Source of the DNA: Stenogyne calaminthoides
Taxonomy: Eukaryota > Streptophyta > Magnoliopsida > Lamiales > Lamiaceae
DNA: 64,000 nucleotides
Assembly: GCA_037126765.1 (NCBI GenBank)
Contig: JBBCBC010000031.1
Coordinates: 10,921,638 to 10,985,637 of the forward strand
Direction of reading: 5' to 3'
Position numbers and translations under genes: made by a program
Part shown: positions 22,283-34,750 of the stretch, one piece after another
How positions within the stretch are numbered: position 1 is the stretch's first letter
Layout of the letters: each line of letters opens with the position of its first letter
The notes under the pieces: generated by a model
The model's database searches: none
Told to the model about the DNA's origin: nothing
What the model saw: the letters and a program-made list of their open reading frames with translations, nothing else

Positions 22283-24279
22283 CTACTGATCAAATTCGTG
22301 CACAACATTATTGGGCCCCACAGGTTGAATCGTTCCTTCAGTGTACAAAGAGCTGAGCTGATGAAAATAAGGGCACGTCCTTGAGTTCACTGACCTTTTC
22401 TTGTTACTATCTTTTGTTTTTCTAAAATACTTATTTATATTCTCCCATTTTTCTTTGCATCTTTTTGCATTCCTCATGTACCCTAATTCCATCATCCCTT
22501 GTGAAATTCTTTCCCATAATGGCCCCTTAATACCTCCTCCCTCATTATCCTCATTATTATTATTAATCCCATTATTACCACTCATCTTGCACCTCAAATT
22601 TATCAATGCCAACACTTCATCTCTAGGCCACCTCTTCCCCATATCCACCCCCATTTTCGTCGAAAATTCCGACGACGAAGGTGGTACCATTTCCACTAAT
22701 GTGTTTGGTTTCGGGCTAGGGTTTGGACCAGAATGAGACGGGTTGATAACGGGGCGAATTAATTCGTCGTTTTTGTAAACAAGATTATCAATCTTGCTTT
22801 TTAGGGTTTGGTAATCTTGATCATGACCATTTATACTATCATAATTATTATTATTATGATCACTAGTGAATTTCTTCAAGAATTCAATGATTGTACCTTG
22901 CCTATCGGCTGCCCTCGCTTGCTCCTTGGAGCGCATCTCCATCTCATTTCTAACCCTAGCCATTTCTTCGTTCTTCCACGCTTCGTCTCTCCTCGTCTTC
23001 TCTTGGTCTCTCTTCAAAATGTCGTCGATCATCTTGTTGTGGAGCTCTTCCTGCTTATCCATCATCTTCTTCACCACCGCCTCGCAGAAGCCCTTGTACA
23101 TCTCAAATTTCTCCTTCGATCTCTTCATTTTCTTCTGGGCGACCTCCTTTTTCACCACCGCTTGATCGTCTTCATCGCTTTTCTTCACCTCTTTCTCCTG
23201 GTCCACTTCAATCACTTTCTCCGTGTTTCTGCACGAAAATCGAGCCTCTTCCCCCGTGGTGTACAATTCGTCAAGTTCACTAAAAATCTTGCTCTGATTC
23301 ACACTGTTGAAGTGTCGACTTTCGTCCTCGAACTTCTCCTTGCACTCGTCGGGGGTTCTTTTGTACCCGAGCTCCGTGAGTTTCCTACACGGAGCAGAAT
23401 CTTTTTTTGAAACACTATTTGGAATAGAGAATCTCGTTGAGCTAATAATTAATTAATTATTAGCAACATGGGACGTCAACTCAAAAACAAGAAGCTAGAA
23501 AAGATCCAACAGTAAAAAGAAGAAAGTTATAAAGTCCCATAAAAAGAAACTCTCATCTAGCTGATGATATCAAGATTCAAAGTGCTCCAAGATTCTAAAA
23601 AGCAACCGCACCTTTTTCTTGAACTACTAAAATAAATAATCACATATATATATATAATTAAACCCCAGTTCACAAACCCCATTAATTAATTATTATTATA
23701 AAAATGGCACTGAAACTTAAAAACCCTCAATTTGGCAACTAAGAATAAAACACACTCTCACGGATCTCATTCTGTACAGGACGATTCTGTGCATTAAATT
23801 ATAAAAATAAAAAATCTTTAAAAATTATTTCCTGTCATTAAAAACTTTTAGCTGGAAAAGTTATAGTGACACGATTTCCTTCATTATCCGTCATTAAAGA
23901 CCATATTTCTTGTAAGCAATACACCATACCTTGAAACATGTTCCCAAGTGAAATCCGGGAACCAAATCTCCATGCTAGATCTGAGTTTGAGAAGTGCAAG
24001 AACTTCGTCGTTCGACCACGGATCCATCGATCTCTCACTTAAGGCGACGTCGTGGTGGTGGTTCTTGGTGGCGGCGGCGGGTGGTGGTGGTGGTGGTGGT
24101 TCTTGGTGGTGGTGGAGGAGAGAGAGGGAGGAAGAATTATGGTAATTATTAGGATCAAAAGAGAAAGAGGGGTTTCCATGAAGAGGAAAAGAGAGAGGAT
24201 GAATATTGGCAAGTGAAGAATTAGCTCTTGAAGAAGCTGCTATGAATTGGTGCAGCTGATCACTATCAAACATTCTCAA
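22283..24279 (-). CDS. GTL2: Trihelix transcription factor, GT-2/GTL2-like
   Basis: There are two exons, 24279-23930 and 23384-22283. The intron is 23929-23385 (donor GTATGG, acceptor GTGTAG). The product is 483 residues. The N-terminal trihelix DNA-binding domain (about 87-155, PWSNDEVLALLKLRSSMEIW ... KLTELGYKRTPDECKEKFED) is split by the intron. A central charged helical region (about 204-290, with KEKFEMYKGFCEAVVKKMM) is typical of GT-2 proteins. The second trihelix (about 367-465) begins KRWPRDEVLALINLR and includes CKEKWENINKYFRKTK. A His/Pro-rich low-complexity stretch (about 56-76) precedes the first domain. Two trihelices with the middle domain place it in the GT-2 subgroup. Spacing and the WFPDFTWEHVSRKL sequence resemble Arabidopsis GTL2 more than PETAL LOSS. 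It should be a nuclear factor binding GT elements. ATG 24273 is an alternative start two codons in. Confidence 0.93.
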
Positions 24280-26618
24280 ATTTTTTTCTTTTTTTTTTTA
24301 ATTGTTTGAGGTTTGTATCGTTTTCTCTCTCTAGTTTGGTTGCGTTGATGACAGTAAATTGGATAAAAGATGCACGGAAATATCAACAAGAGATAAAAGA
24401 ATCAACTACACCACCAAAGCGAAAACACGTACTAGATAATTATTATTTAAATAAAATATGTATTCCCCCACTCTACCCCATCCTGACCTCACGTCAGACA
24501 AGTTTGTCTTGTTTTGCAGGAGAATAGTAAATAGGTGGGCATCCATGCATTAACTATTTTTTGAGAGTACAATATTCTATTAATATTTTATTAAATTCAA
24601 ACATTCACTTATAATACTCCTGATTTTATTTTTTGAACATCACTTAATTATACATATATATACTTAAAAATAAATGACAAACTCTTGTATATATACACCT
24701 GTTACATCGTTGGGACTAATGTGTTTTTTTTTAACAATATTAATAGTTTTCAATGAACAATATTCATGATTCTGTTGATTAGTAATAGTTGTGCACGGAG
24801 TAATTGGTTTTTTTTTTCTTTTTTCCAAATCCCTCTCCATGACTTCAAGGGTCTAAGTAGTGATGCTCTAAGCCTCTAACCTCTTGGAATTATCCCACTT
24901 TGTAAGTGCACATAAACATTCCTATAAGGGAAATAATATAAATAAATCAATTCCACACTTTCCTATAAATTTGGACATTTAGATGAGACGCAATTTTTTC
25001 ACAGTATCAAAGTTTTGGACATAAAAAAAACTTCACCCGCATCATATTGTCCGCTCGTTAGACCTCTTACCGAAAGTATAGAGTTGTAAATTCGGGCTAC
25101 CAGTGAAAGGCAGGGTGTATCAGCTAGAAAAATAATATAAACGAATATCGGTTACAAGAAAGTGCGGGGAGAACATCCCCCACTTGCATCTAGATCTGCC
25201 AATACATGCATATGCTCACCACATTCCACACACCGATCGAATGCACCAAATATATTATTATCATATCATATGTATGTGTGTAAAATATTTATTTTATTTT
25301 GTTGATATTATATATTCGGTGATATATATGTAACGGGTGTAGATGTAAATATATTTAAATAACAAAGACATAAATATTTAGGCACTAGCGTCCGATAAAT
25401 AGAGAGGCAAGGCGTTGATGTGATTGGAGGATGGATCACACGTGTCATAGACACACGTGGGGTGGGGTCTGGGAAATTTCAGTGAATAAAACACAGAAGT
25501 TAGGGTTAAAAAAATGAAAATAATTAGGTTGGAAGAGTAGTGGGGGCATTTCGAATCCAAAGCTAGAAACATGCAGAGGGGTGATGGCGATGATTGTGTA
25601 AATATAAAGCCAGAATACAGCAATAGCACGTGAATGCATGCAGACAATGGGACCAGTTAAGTTATTACTACAATATCATGGCCTTTTCTTACAATTACTA
25701 CAATCCCCATTTGTGTGTGTTACATATTTCTTTTGATAAAGTTGATATTCGACCCAAATACTGACTAATTCAGAGTACTAAAATACATTGTCCATTAGCA
25801 AGAGCCCCACTTTAAACCAAAGCATAGCTCTGTATGAACTGACCTAATTCAAGAGTTGATCACACTTAAGGGATTTCGAATCTGAAACCTAAAGAGAAGC
25901 ATACTCCTAAGTTCTCATCTATATCTACCTATATATATATATATTAATGGTTGATTCTTACTAATAATAATAATAGTGGTGTATTGTGAAAATGATGCAC
26001 ACAATATTTCTCCATTATATAATGCTAACGTCATCTTCTTTCCTCTCCATTTTTTTATATAAATATATATATTGCTCTCAAATATATGTATTTATGTAAG
26101 TTGAATGGGCAAGACCTACAAAATGTTGGAGTATTTTGGGCATTTTGAAGCTCAAATTAATTAATTGGTTAACTGTTTATTCAAGACCATCATATATATG
26201 TGAATGTAGAGATATATGTGTGTTTATGGTTCCTAATTATTATTTTTTTTTCTTTTATACTCTAGGTAGATCTAATTGCTCGCTTAGTCAATAATTTTAT
26301 ACTGTATTACATTTGGGTTCATGATGTCGACAATCGACTTCGGTCAACATTATTTTGAACAAGTAAGCCTAGGCTATATATTCACATTTTATTCTTAACC
26401 CTATCTAGCTAGTCACAAATATATTGAATATATTTCGACAATAAATTATTATATTCACCAGGTACACCATGCAACTCAATTGCATTTTTTAAAGATATAA
26501 TTTATTTCATTAAAATATGCAATTAATTTGTATTGAAATATGTAATTTATTTTTACTGACACAAGTTGCATATATGTTTTTAGTGTAAATGAGTTGCATG
26601 GCTCAATGCAATAAATTA
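24280..26618. other. Intergenic, includes the trihelix gene promoter region
   Basis: A TC-rich stretch (24283-24340) is upstream of the trihelix ATG. Two ACACGTG-type G-box motifs occur close together at 25438-25460. Open frames at 25378-25647 lack domains and look random. The rest is AT-rich with no gene seen. Confidence 0.6.
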
Positions 26619-26880
26619 CTCCCTCCTTCCTATTTTTTATTATCAATTTACTGTAGACACGGAGATTAAAAAAAAGTAGGAGATAATAGTATTAAATGGT
26701 GTAAAATGGGTTTGATGGAGAGAAATAATTGTATTAAATAGTGTAAAGTGGGTTTGGTGGAGAGAAATAATAGTATTAAATAGTATTGAATGTTGCTTTA
26801 TTGTCTTATTTGGAAATTGATAAATAAAATTAGGACGACTATTTATGGAAAGCGGATAATCAAAATCAGGACGGAGGGAG
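26619..26880. mobile_element. Stowaway-like MITE
   Basis: 262 bp with ends CTCCCTCCTTCCTATTT and GACGGAGGGAG in inverted orientation and a TA duplication (26617-26618 and 26881-26882). An internal ~50-bp unit (GTATTAAATRGTGTAAARTGGG) is repeated about 2.5 times. No coding capacity. Confidence 0.9.
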
Positions 26881-26963
26881 TACAATATATTGAAAAAATA
26901 CTCTTGAATTGCATAGTGCCCTTGGTGCTCAGAAAACCTACTGAAAGCATGTGAACCAACAAC

Positions 26964-27615
26964 CAGAGGCGGATTCATGGGGTGGGTTGACCGGGCTCAA
27001 GCTCACCCCCACTCTTCTTCAAATTCTTTGTATTATATGTAATTAATTTGGATTATTATATTTTTAGCCCAGTCTATCTAAATTCAATGACAAAGTCTCA
27101 CGTGCAATTGGTGCACGGATTTAAGATTCGTGCACTCACATCAACTCTACCCATATATCATAGAACATGGTTAATATATTCAATGGGTCAAGTATTTTTT
27201 TAAATGGGTCAAGTATTTAAATGAGTGTACAGTGCACTTGGGTGCACAAGAGACCCACTCAAATTCAATTTGTTTCTAACTCAGTTAAATTAGTTTTTTG
27301 AAATAGAAAATACCCAAAATCAACACACTAATTTAACACAAATCTCAATCTCGATCTTTTTTATATATTAATTATTTATCGTCCACATATTTAATTAATT
27401 AACTCAAAACATAAAAGACTATTTAATCTAAACTCACTCATAAATTAATTTTTACATCGTGTTGTGTAAACAAATTGCATATTTCAATTCAACAAGTTGC
27501 ATGATTTTAAAATACACTATGAAGTGCACGGTGCACCTGGTGCATACAAAACTTAGCCTTATTAAAAATTATGTTTTCTAGTCCACCCCTCCATCAATTT
27601 CTGGATCCGTCACTG
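26964..27615. mobile_element. hAT-like non-autonomous element
   Basis: Inverted ends CAGAGGCGGATTCATG and CTGGATCCGTCACTG follow the CAGNGGCGGAT consensus common in plant hAT MITEs. Flanking octamers CCAACAAC (26956-26963) and CCCATAAC (27616-27623) match at six of eight bases, fitting an aged 8-bp duplication. Inside, 27100-27262 matches a dispersed repeat at 41823-41998. Confidence 0.75.
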
Positions 27616-27965
27616 CCCATAACTCAACAAAACACTAAAATTTTCAGGTTATTGATCGGGATGTAATGGAAGATGAAGCTTGTGAGTTTTCCTTGTGTTT
27701 TCATCGAGCTTGATGTTCAAATAAAACTTTGAACAAATTTCAATGAGCTATATGTTTGTAATTCATCCAAAATTTCTAGATCTCGATATTTTAATATGTA
27801 TCTCTATATTTTAGTCTCTCTTATAATTGAAAAGGTCACTGCTAATGACACGTGAATTTTTGCTTTATACATCCAAGTTTTTTGTTTTTTTTTAAATGCC
27901 CTAAATGTAAATACACAAAAATCCCCTCAATGTATATTTATCATATTAAAATTTTAAAACTTTTT

Positions 27966-29100
27966 GGGTTAATTTTATTTTTGGTCATCAAACTTTACAT
28001 CAATTTTACTTTTGGTCACCGAGTTTCACCCTTCATCAAAATTTGTCACTTAACTATAATTTTCTAATCAGAGTTAGTGACAACATTAGTTGACCGTCAA
28101 GGAACTAACGGGAGAAGCTTAACTAACGCAAATTATATTAGGGTTCTTTGGTTTTCTTCCCCAACTCATCCGGTCTATTTTCCCCGGCCCCTTCCCTAAA
28201 TCCTAATATCCCTAACATGCATCGAGGAGTTGTAAGACTGGATTTGGCGCCACCCGTTGTGAATTTATGGACCAAATGATGCTTCCACCTCTGCTTAAAC
28301 AAAGATTCTCATTTCAAGAAATTGCTAAAATTGGCTCTTCTGTAGTAATGGGATTATTTCTATAAGCAACCCAAACTACAACCTCTGGTGTACTCGTGTA
28401 TCATATACCCAAGTTTCGATTTGGGGGTTTTCCAGGAGAGAAAAACCCCATTTCAAATACTTTGCTCTGTGAAACCAAAGTTTGGATATTGCCAAATGTT
28501 TGGTTTGCAAAAGGTGTATCGACTCTTGTGCAGATCTTAAGAAATGTCATGAATGAGCACAAACCATTTTAAAACGAGTAAAGAGAAAATGTGATATTAT
28601 TATGGGAATGTATTTGCAGCAGGTTGAGTTTACTACTGTTTGAATTTATAGAGTGCAGTTGCAAGGAATTTAATCCAACACTTATCCTGCAGCAGCAACC
28701 ATGAAATCCCGTCAAGTTTAGAGATGTGACCTATGAAACTCGACGGTCTCATAAATTTTTTGATTTTTCTTGTAGCTGCTTCTTTGAAACGTCTTGATGA
28801 TTAGAGAAAAAAATGTTGAAACCTTATTAGGCTTTTATATCTTGAGTGTGTCACAATTCGCGTGAATAATTTTCTCGATACACATTTTAAGTGTCTATTT
28901 TAGGGCTTGGGAGAAAGGGGAACCCTAATATAATTTGCGTCAGTTAAGCTTCTCCCGTTAGTTCCTTGACGGTCAACTAACATCGTCACCAACCCTGATT
29001 AAAAAAGTGTAGTTAAGTGACTAATTTTGATGAAGAGTGAAACTTGGTGACCAAAAGTGAAATTGATGTAAAGTTTGGTGACCAAAAGTGAAATTAACCC
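27966..29100. mobile_element. Mutator-like element with ~180-bp inverted repeats
   Basis: The left arm (27966-28147) and right arm (28919-29100) are inverted copies with high similarity, both starting GGGTTAATTT at the outer end. A perfect 9-bp duplication AAACTTTTT flanks it (27957-27965 and 29101-29109). The 770-bp core has no transposase. It may be captured genomic DNA, but I recognise no gene in it. Confidence 0.93.
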
Positions 29101-29109
29101 AAACTTTTT

Positions 29110-30078
29110 TTACTCAATTCATCCCAAATATAAACTCATGTACATAATCTTCTCCAACTCATTTACATCATTCTTAAAATTTGAAGAATAAAATATAAAC
29201 CCTAACCTCCAAATATCCTATATCTTGAAGATCATATCAAATAATAAATAAATAGAGTTTTTGTAAGTTTTCTTATGCATTTTGTAAGTTTAAACGATGA
29301 TTATATAAAGTTTTTGTGTGTTAAGTGTTAAAAAAACGCGATTGAAAATCACAAAAAAATCAATCGATTAAAGCTGATTTTTTATCTTGTCAACCAGTGT
29401 GGTTGACATTTTCCAAAAGTGAAAAGAATGTTTGACATTTTAAAAAAATAGTAAAAAATGTAGACCTTGGTCAGTGTGGTAAACATTTTATAAGAGAGGT
29501 AAAATAGATCATTCACAATGTGTGAGTTGAGTAAAATGTAAATATTAAAATGGTTATATAAAGTAATAGGTGTGTAGAGCAAAAATTGGCGTGCGATTAG
29601 CCGCGACCTATTTGAAAATAGAAGAATACTCTCCAAATTATTGGACAAATCACATGGGCCTCAATTAAGTTGAGTATTGGGCCATTTTAATGTTGATGAA
29701 ACCGGTCCCAATACCAACTACAAAATTGTTTCAAAGCGAAGACATTATTCTTTTGAGGATCCTTTTTCCTTTTAGCACACTATATAGCTCATGTGTTGAT
29801 GGAAGACTATAATCGTGTCGACTGATTACAAATATACATCTTTTACTAAAAAAAAGTAAATCATGTAGATAATTTATATTCTTAAAATCGATGGTAGTTT
29901 CACTTCTTTTTGTAGTAATTTTTTGTTTATCAAAAGTCATAACAATCGTTAGTTATTTTTTTATTTTTTTTGTCAGTGTCTTTTTATGATAATCTAATCC
30001 TCGCGGTTTTTCATTTCCTCAAATAATACAGGAAATTTTAAGGTAGACTGTTGGTAATTAGTTTTATTAGTTGATATA
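29110..30078. other. Intergenic, no feature recognised
   Basis: AT-rich. The short open frames (29382-29648 minus and 29731-29940 minus) have no domain and unremarkable composition. Confidence 0.6.
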
Positions 30079-30385
30079 GGGGGTGTTTTCAAAAACTTAA
30101 AAGTGATTATAGTCATCTAGAATTGTGTGTAAAATCAATTTGGAGTATTTTATTTCTCTTTTAATAGTTTAAATAAACTCTCATAAGTTATAAGTTATAA
30201 GCTTCAAAGAGGATGCTTTTAATAGCTTATTAGTCTTTTTTTAACTTTTAATTTTTTTTGCAAACACTATCAGCTCTTTTTTGAATTTTCTTACAAACAC
30301 TGTCAACTTCTACTATTAATCACTTTTCTCATAATCACTAATTTTAATCATTATTTAAAATCATAAGTTTTTGCAAACGCCCCCC
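30079..30385. mobile_element. MITE with GGGGGTGTTTTCAAAAACTTA ends
   Basis: The left end GGGGGTGTTTTCAAAAACTT and right end AAGTTTTTGCAAACGCCCCC are inverted repeats about 20 bp long, 307 bp in total. The interior is AT-rich and non-coding. The target duplication is unclear, so the superfamily (hAT or Tourist) is open. Confidence 0.75.
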
Positions 30386-32005
30386 ATAATAGCGTGATAT
30401 TTAACAAATAATGTTGAAAAAAATTAAAAAATAGTTATTGTTATGGGTTAGGCAAGAAGAGGCCTTAATTGGCGAAGCCCAGCCCATATCTTGCCCAATT
30501 TCAGATCATTATTTATGGAAGATTACCGAGCCCGTATCGAAATATGCACCTAAATAGAACCAAATCGATAAGACAAAAATTCATATGAGATTGTCTCATG
30601 CATAAAATGATGTATAATCTAACACAAATCATACCCACCCTCAAAAATGTTAAAACGTCAATACCCAATTAATATTCCGTCTCACTTTATCATGAGACGG
30701 TCTCACAAAGCGTGCGCCTCAATTGATAATATTCGTTAACTTTTATATTTTAACTAAATCGAAACAAATCAATTTATTTGGGAAAACAGGATTTGAATCT
30801 ATTCAATTAACCATAGTTACCATACCAAAAACTGTATTGACACCACCCTAAACTGTATAATCGAATTAATGCGTTTTATTTTAAATATTACGTTATTCTA
30901 TATCCAATAAATAATACTGAAGTTAACTTTAATTTTGTCTATAGTATTTATATGACAAAAACTTGTATGTAATATTACATACAAGTGATATGCGTAATTG
31001 GACACGCTCGTGCAGTCACAGGGTAGATTTCTTCTTCTTCCTCTTCTCGCGTTGCAACAAACGCGATCAGATCGCCGTTGGTTTTGATGGTGGTGCGTCT
31101 CTAGATTTTTCCTCTTCTTCTCTTGTTCTTCCTTTTCTCTTTCTCTTCCATATTCTTTTTTATTTCTTCAATTTTCTCATCCTTGCAAATTTACAGGTGA
31201 TTCCCTATGATTTTGTGAAGTAGTCTTTCAGATCCTTCTGCACTCTTTTCACGATGTTCTGTAAATCTATAATTTTATACTGATGATTTTTTTCGCGTTT
31301 GTACTAGTTTTTTGTTCATGTAGTAACACTCTTTTGCTCATAGGGTAACACTCTTTTGTTCATGTAGTAACACATCAAGTTGTTATGTAAATCTGTAATT
31401 TTGGACTGGGAATTTCTTTCCGCGTTTGTTCTGGTTTTGTTTATGTGGTAACACATTTTTCTTCATATGGTACACTTTTTGTTCATATAGTAACACATGT
31501 TTTTTTAATAATATTTAATAATGTTCATATATCGTCGTAATACTACGTGAATACTCATGTGTTACCAAATGAATAATAATGTGTTACCTTGTGACCCATG
31601 TTACCTTATGAATATTTATGTGTTACCATATGTTTTATTAAGTGTTACGTAAGATATGAAGTTTTTCAATATAGTAACACACAAAAATTTGATAAAAAAA
31701 AAATTATGTGTACAGTAGGAACCAAATTCATTATCAACAAACCTGAACCACTGGCTACAACATATATTTGATAAAGATATCCTTTTATAAATACATATGC
31801 GCCCGCGCCAACCTGAACCCACTGCCCGCGCACGACCCGACCCGCTGCCCTGACCCGCAAAATTTAGTCAACTTTTGCCTTATTTATGTTGTATTGTACA
31901 TAACACTAGTGTGCAATATTTCACATAAGACTTTCTCTTTATATACGGCATTGATGGTGCTTTGTGTTTTTACATTTTTACCACTCATTATTAATTATCA
32001 CATCA
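30386..32005. other. Intergenic with local repeats
   Basis: At 30585-30712 two imperfect GAGACNGTCTCA palindromes lie about 100 bp apart and face each other, a possible small MITE. At 31313-31670 the motif GTAACAC (or GTGTTAC) recurs many times. A weak open frame at 30963-31223 (poly-Phe/Leu) has no supporting signal. Confidence 0.55.
31313..31670. repeat. Irregular GTAACAC-rich repeat cluster
   Basis: About 20-bp degenerate units of the form 'ttttgttcatgtagtaacac' repeat from 31313 to about 31505. GTGTTAC, the reverse complement, then recurs from about 31560 to 31650, giving an overall inverted arrangement. Confidence 0.6.
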
Positions 32006-34655
32006 TCCCTCTTTATACTAATTGAGAGTTTTTTCTGCTGATGTGTCAGCTCCGGGATGATTTGGTCTATGTGTTATTATAAGAATAAGAGTTGAACCCA
32101 CGTCATCTTTTTTTTCCTGATGTGTCTGCCACGTCTCTCTCAAGTTTTTTCATCATTTTTCTCCCAGCGCAACTTTTTTGAGTTTTTTCCAATAAACCCT
32201 ATTTCACTAAAAAAAATCTACATCGCCGCTCGCCATCACCTTCGCTGCTCGCCGCTCGTCGTCGCCTTCGCTGCTCACCGTCGCCCTCGCCTTCGCTTCT
32301 CGTCGTTGCCCTCACGTTCACTGATAATGGTTATTCTTATAAAGAGGGATTATTTCATTTAGCGATTGTTTTCGCCGCTCAATCTCAACCCTCGCTGCTA
32401 AATTTGAATGATATGTGAAGCAGCTGTGGGCATACATTAGAAAAAACAACCGATTGTCTTGGCTAAGATTTGTACTCTTAAACTGTTCTCATGTGCTTCC
32501 AATTTTTAAAGTTTTTTCATTTGGCCTATCTTGGCAATTGCTGGTTTTCTTAGGTGTTCATTATATCTTGACATTGAAAAAAGCTGTGAAATAAATCAGC
32601 ATGATACATAGTTAATTGTTGAACATGTCATTAGATTGGAGTTGTAGGTTACTATTGAGCCACAAGGTTATAGTTTATAGTTACACTATGTCATTGACAT
32701 TGAAAAAAGATGTGAAATAAAACTATGTCATTGGAATGAGGTTACACTATGTCATATAGAAGCTTATCAGTATGTTTTACAATTTTCAGTGGTTCCACTC
32801 CTATTACAGAGGCTCAGGTCTTACAATAGTTTGGCCACATATGTGCCTTCATAGGCATATTAGGCTAATTAATCTTGAAAAGAGATATGTTTCCACTTAG
32901 TAACTTACATATATCTTTAATTCTGCTAACTCTCAGAACAAGAGTGATATAGGATAAGTAACAGGTTGTTGCTTCCCCACCCTAATTGAGACGATGATGG
33001 AACAAAATATTGAGATAGTTCGTGCATTTTTTAGGCAGACTATTTGTAATCTTACATGGTGAAGAAGTTTTGATTTTCTGATTCCAAGATCTGCAAGATT
33101 GTGATTGATGTCTTTAAGACTGATTGTTTGTTATGTTGTTTCGGGTCCTGAGTATTTATTTCCACATCGCTCTTCTAATTACTGTTTTGGTTGTGTTTAT
33201 AAGGCACTCCGAGATGTTTCAAGTGATCCAATCAATAAATAATTTCACGTGTCGTTGATATATGGAGGTGAATTTGATGAGTTCAAGAAAGTCACTAAGT
33301 AATCTCACGTGTCGTTGATGGAAGTGAATTTAATGAGTTCAAGAAACTCACTGGTACTGTAAGAAATCCCCACACTAATTGTCTTGTGCTTCAATATTAT
33401 TTATGTATGCATATTTGGGGGCTATGTCTTCTGGCCTCCAGTGGAATCCTGTAACTTATCATTTTTATCTTCCTAATTTGAATGCCTGATGATTCTTATG
33501 TATAAGGTTTCCTGTTTTTTCGTTATAATGTCGTCTGAGTAACACAACCTATAATTAAAAAAATACTCTTGAAGTCCCTGGGATATTAAGTTTGAGGTGT
33601 TTGGGAGTGTCTGCCTTTTGCGAATGCTTTCCCTAATGCTAAAATCCCTGACCGTATCACATCACCCCCTTCCCCTGTGGTATGTATTAATATAGAGGAG
33701 TATTAAAGTAAGAATTATTCATTACTGTTAGGAACCTTGGCTTGATTCAGATTAGTTGAAGATGGTCGTTTGCTCTCTTTTCTTCTTCCCCACAAATACA
33801 ATACTTATTTGGTGTGGATGATGTATGCACATATATGTAAGAGAGAAAATTAGATTGCCGAATACTTGATCTTTGAAATTGGAACGTCCATATTCCACAT
33901 TATAAAATTGCTTATTAATAACATAATTGTTGTTTTGAGTTTATTTTTAGTTAATTTAAGTTTGATTCCCTGTTTTGTGATTAAGGGTTAGATTTTGCGT
34001 TGTTGCATGCAATTTTATAATGAATTTGTTTATTTATTTATATTTTTTAAGTATGTTTTAGTTCATAGAGCTCTTCATTACCATTGAGTGTTGCAGAATG
34101 GAATAAAGCTTTGATCTTTTTTAAATTCAGTTTTGCATTACTCTGTCAGTCCAAAACAAAGCTAAATGATTAATACCTAAGGTTAATTCTTTAATCACAC
34201 ACCATTAATATGATTTTCCTAATCTAATACATGAGATTGCAGTTTTTTATACTTAGATATTTACACACGGCAACTATACATTGCGATTTCTAGGGTGAAG
34301 AGTCAAAAGGGATTGAAAATACTTTGTCTTAATGATGAAGGAAATCTCTCTAGCTCTACGATCAATGTTGTTTTCAAAGAAGTTTTCCAGAATCTTTAGT
34401 GGATTTAAAAAATAATGATTTCATTATATGTGTTTTGACTCATTGTTTAATTATTGAACAAACAATTATATTTATATTAATTTATGTTTAACCTTATAAT
34501 ACTAATTTTGTGTTACAATATTGTTATAATAATTTATCATACAAAATGATAAATTTTAAAATTTATATTAACTAATTTCATAGTAAAATATAATATTAAA
34601 ACTTAAAAAACTTATTTTATTTAAAATCCCATGTAATACACGGGTTCTTCACTAG
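32006..34655 (+). mobile_element. Non-autonomous Helitron
   Basis: It begins TCCCTCTTTATACTAATTG after an A. It ends with a hairpin (CCCATGTAATACACGGG, 34628-34644) followed 8 bases later by CTAG (34652-34655) and then a T. TC at the start, CTRR at the end, a subterminal hairpin and insertion between A and T are the Helitron hallmarks. There is no inverted repeat or target duplication. No Rep/helicase is found. The body includes a CGC/CTC-rich stretch (32220-32400) and a local duplication (33240-33355), which could be captured host fragments. The 3' end is firmer than the 5' end. Confidence 0.8.
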
Positions 34656-34682
34656 TTTGGTATGTTTGAAAGAGTATATACT

Positions 34683-34736
34683 TTTTTTTTGTGAGGAAGA
34701 GACGAGAAACTCCCCCCACCTGTGTCGTTGTCCCCA
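34683..34736 (-). mobile_element. Tiny 5'-truncated retroposon with poly(A) and 14-bp duplication
   Basis: A 54-bp insert starts with T8 (poly-A on the minus strand) and is flanked by perfect copies of AAAGAGTATATACT (34669-34682 and 34737-34750). This is the mark of LINE-type target-primed insertion of a short RNA. The insert ends in CTCTTCCTCAC before the A tail (minus strand), so it could be the 3' end of a SINE. Confidence 0.85.
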
Positions 34737-34750
34737 AAAGAGTATATACT

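Noticed and set aside
22808..23410. 200-codon plus-strand frame rich in Leu and His
   Set aside because: Antisense shadow of trihelix exon 2. It has no domain and would conflict with a well-supported gene.
25378..25647. 89-codon minus-strand frame between genes
   Set aside because: No domain, biased composition and no splice or promoter context. Consistent with chance in AT-rich DNA.
30963..31223. Possible first exon of a gene (86 codons, poly-Phe/Leu)
   Set aside because: TTC/CTT-rich low-complexity DNA. No downstream exon or domain could be found.
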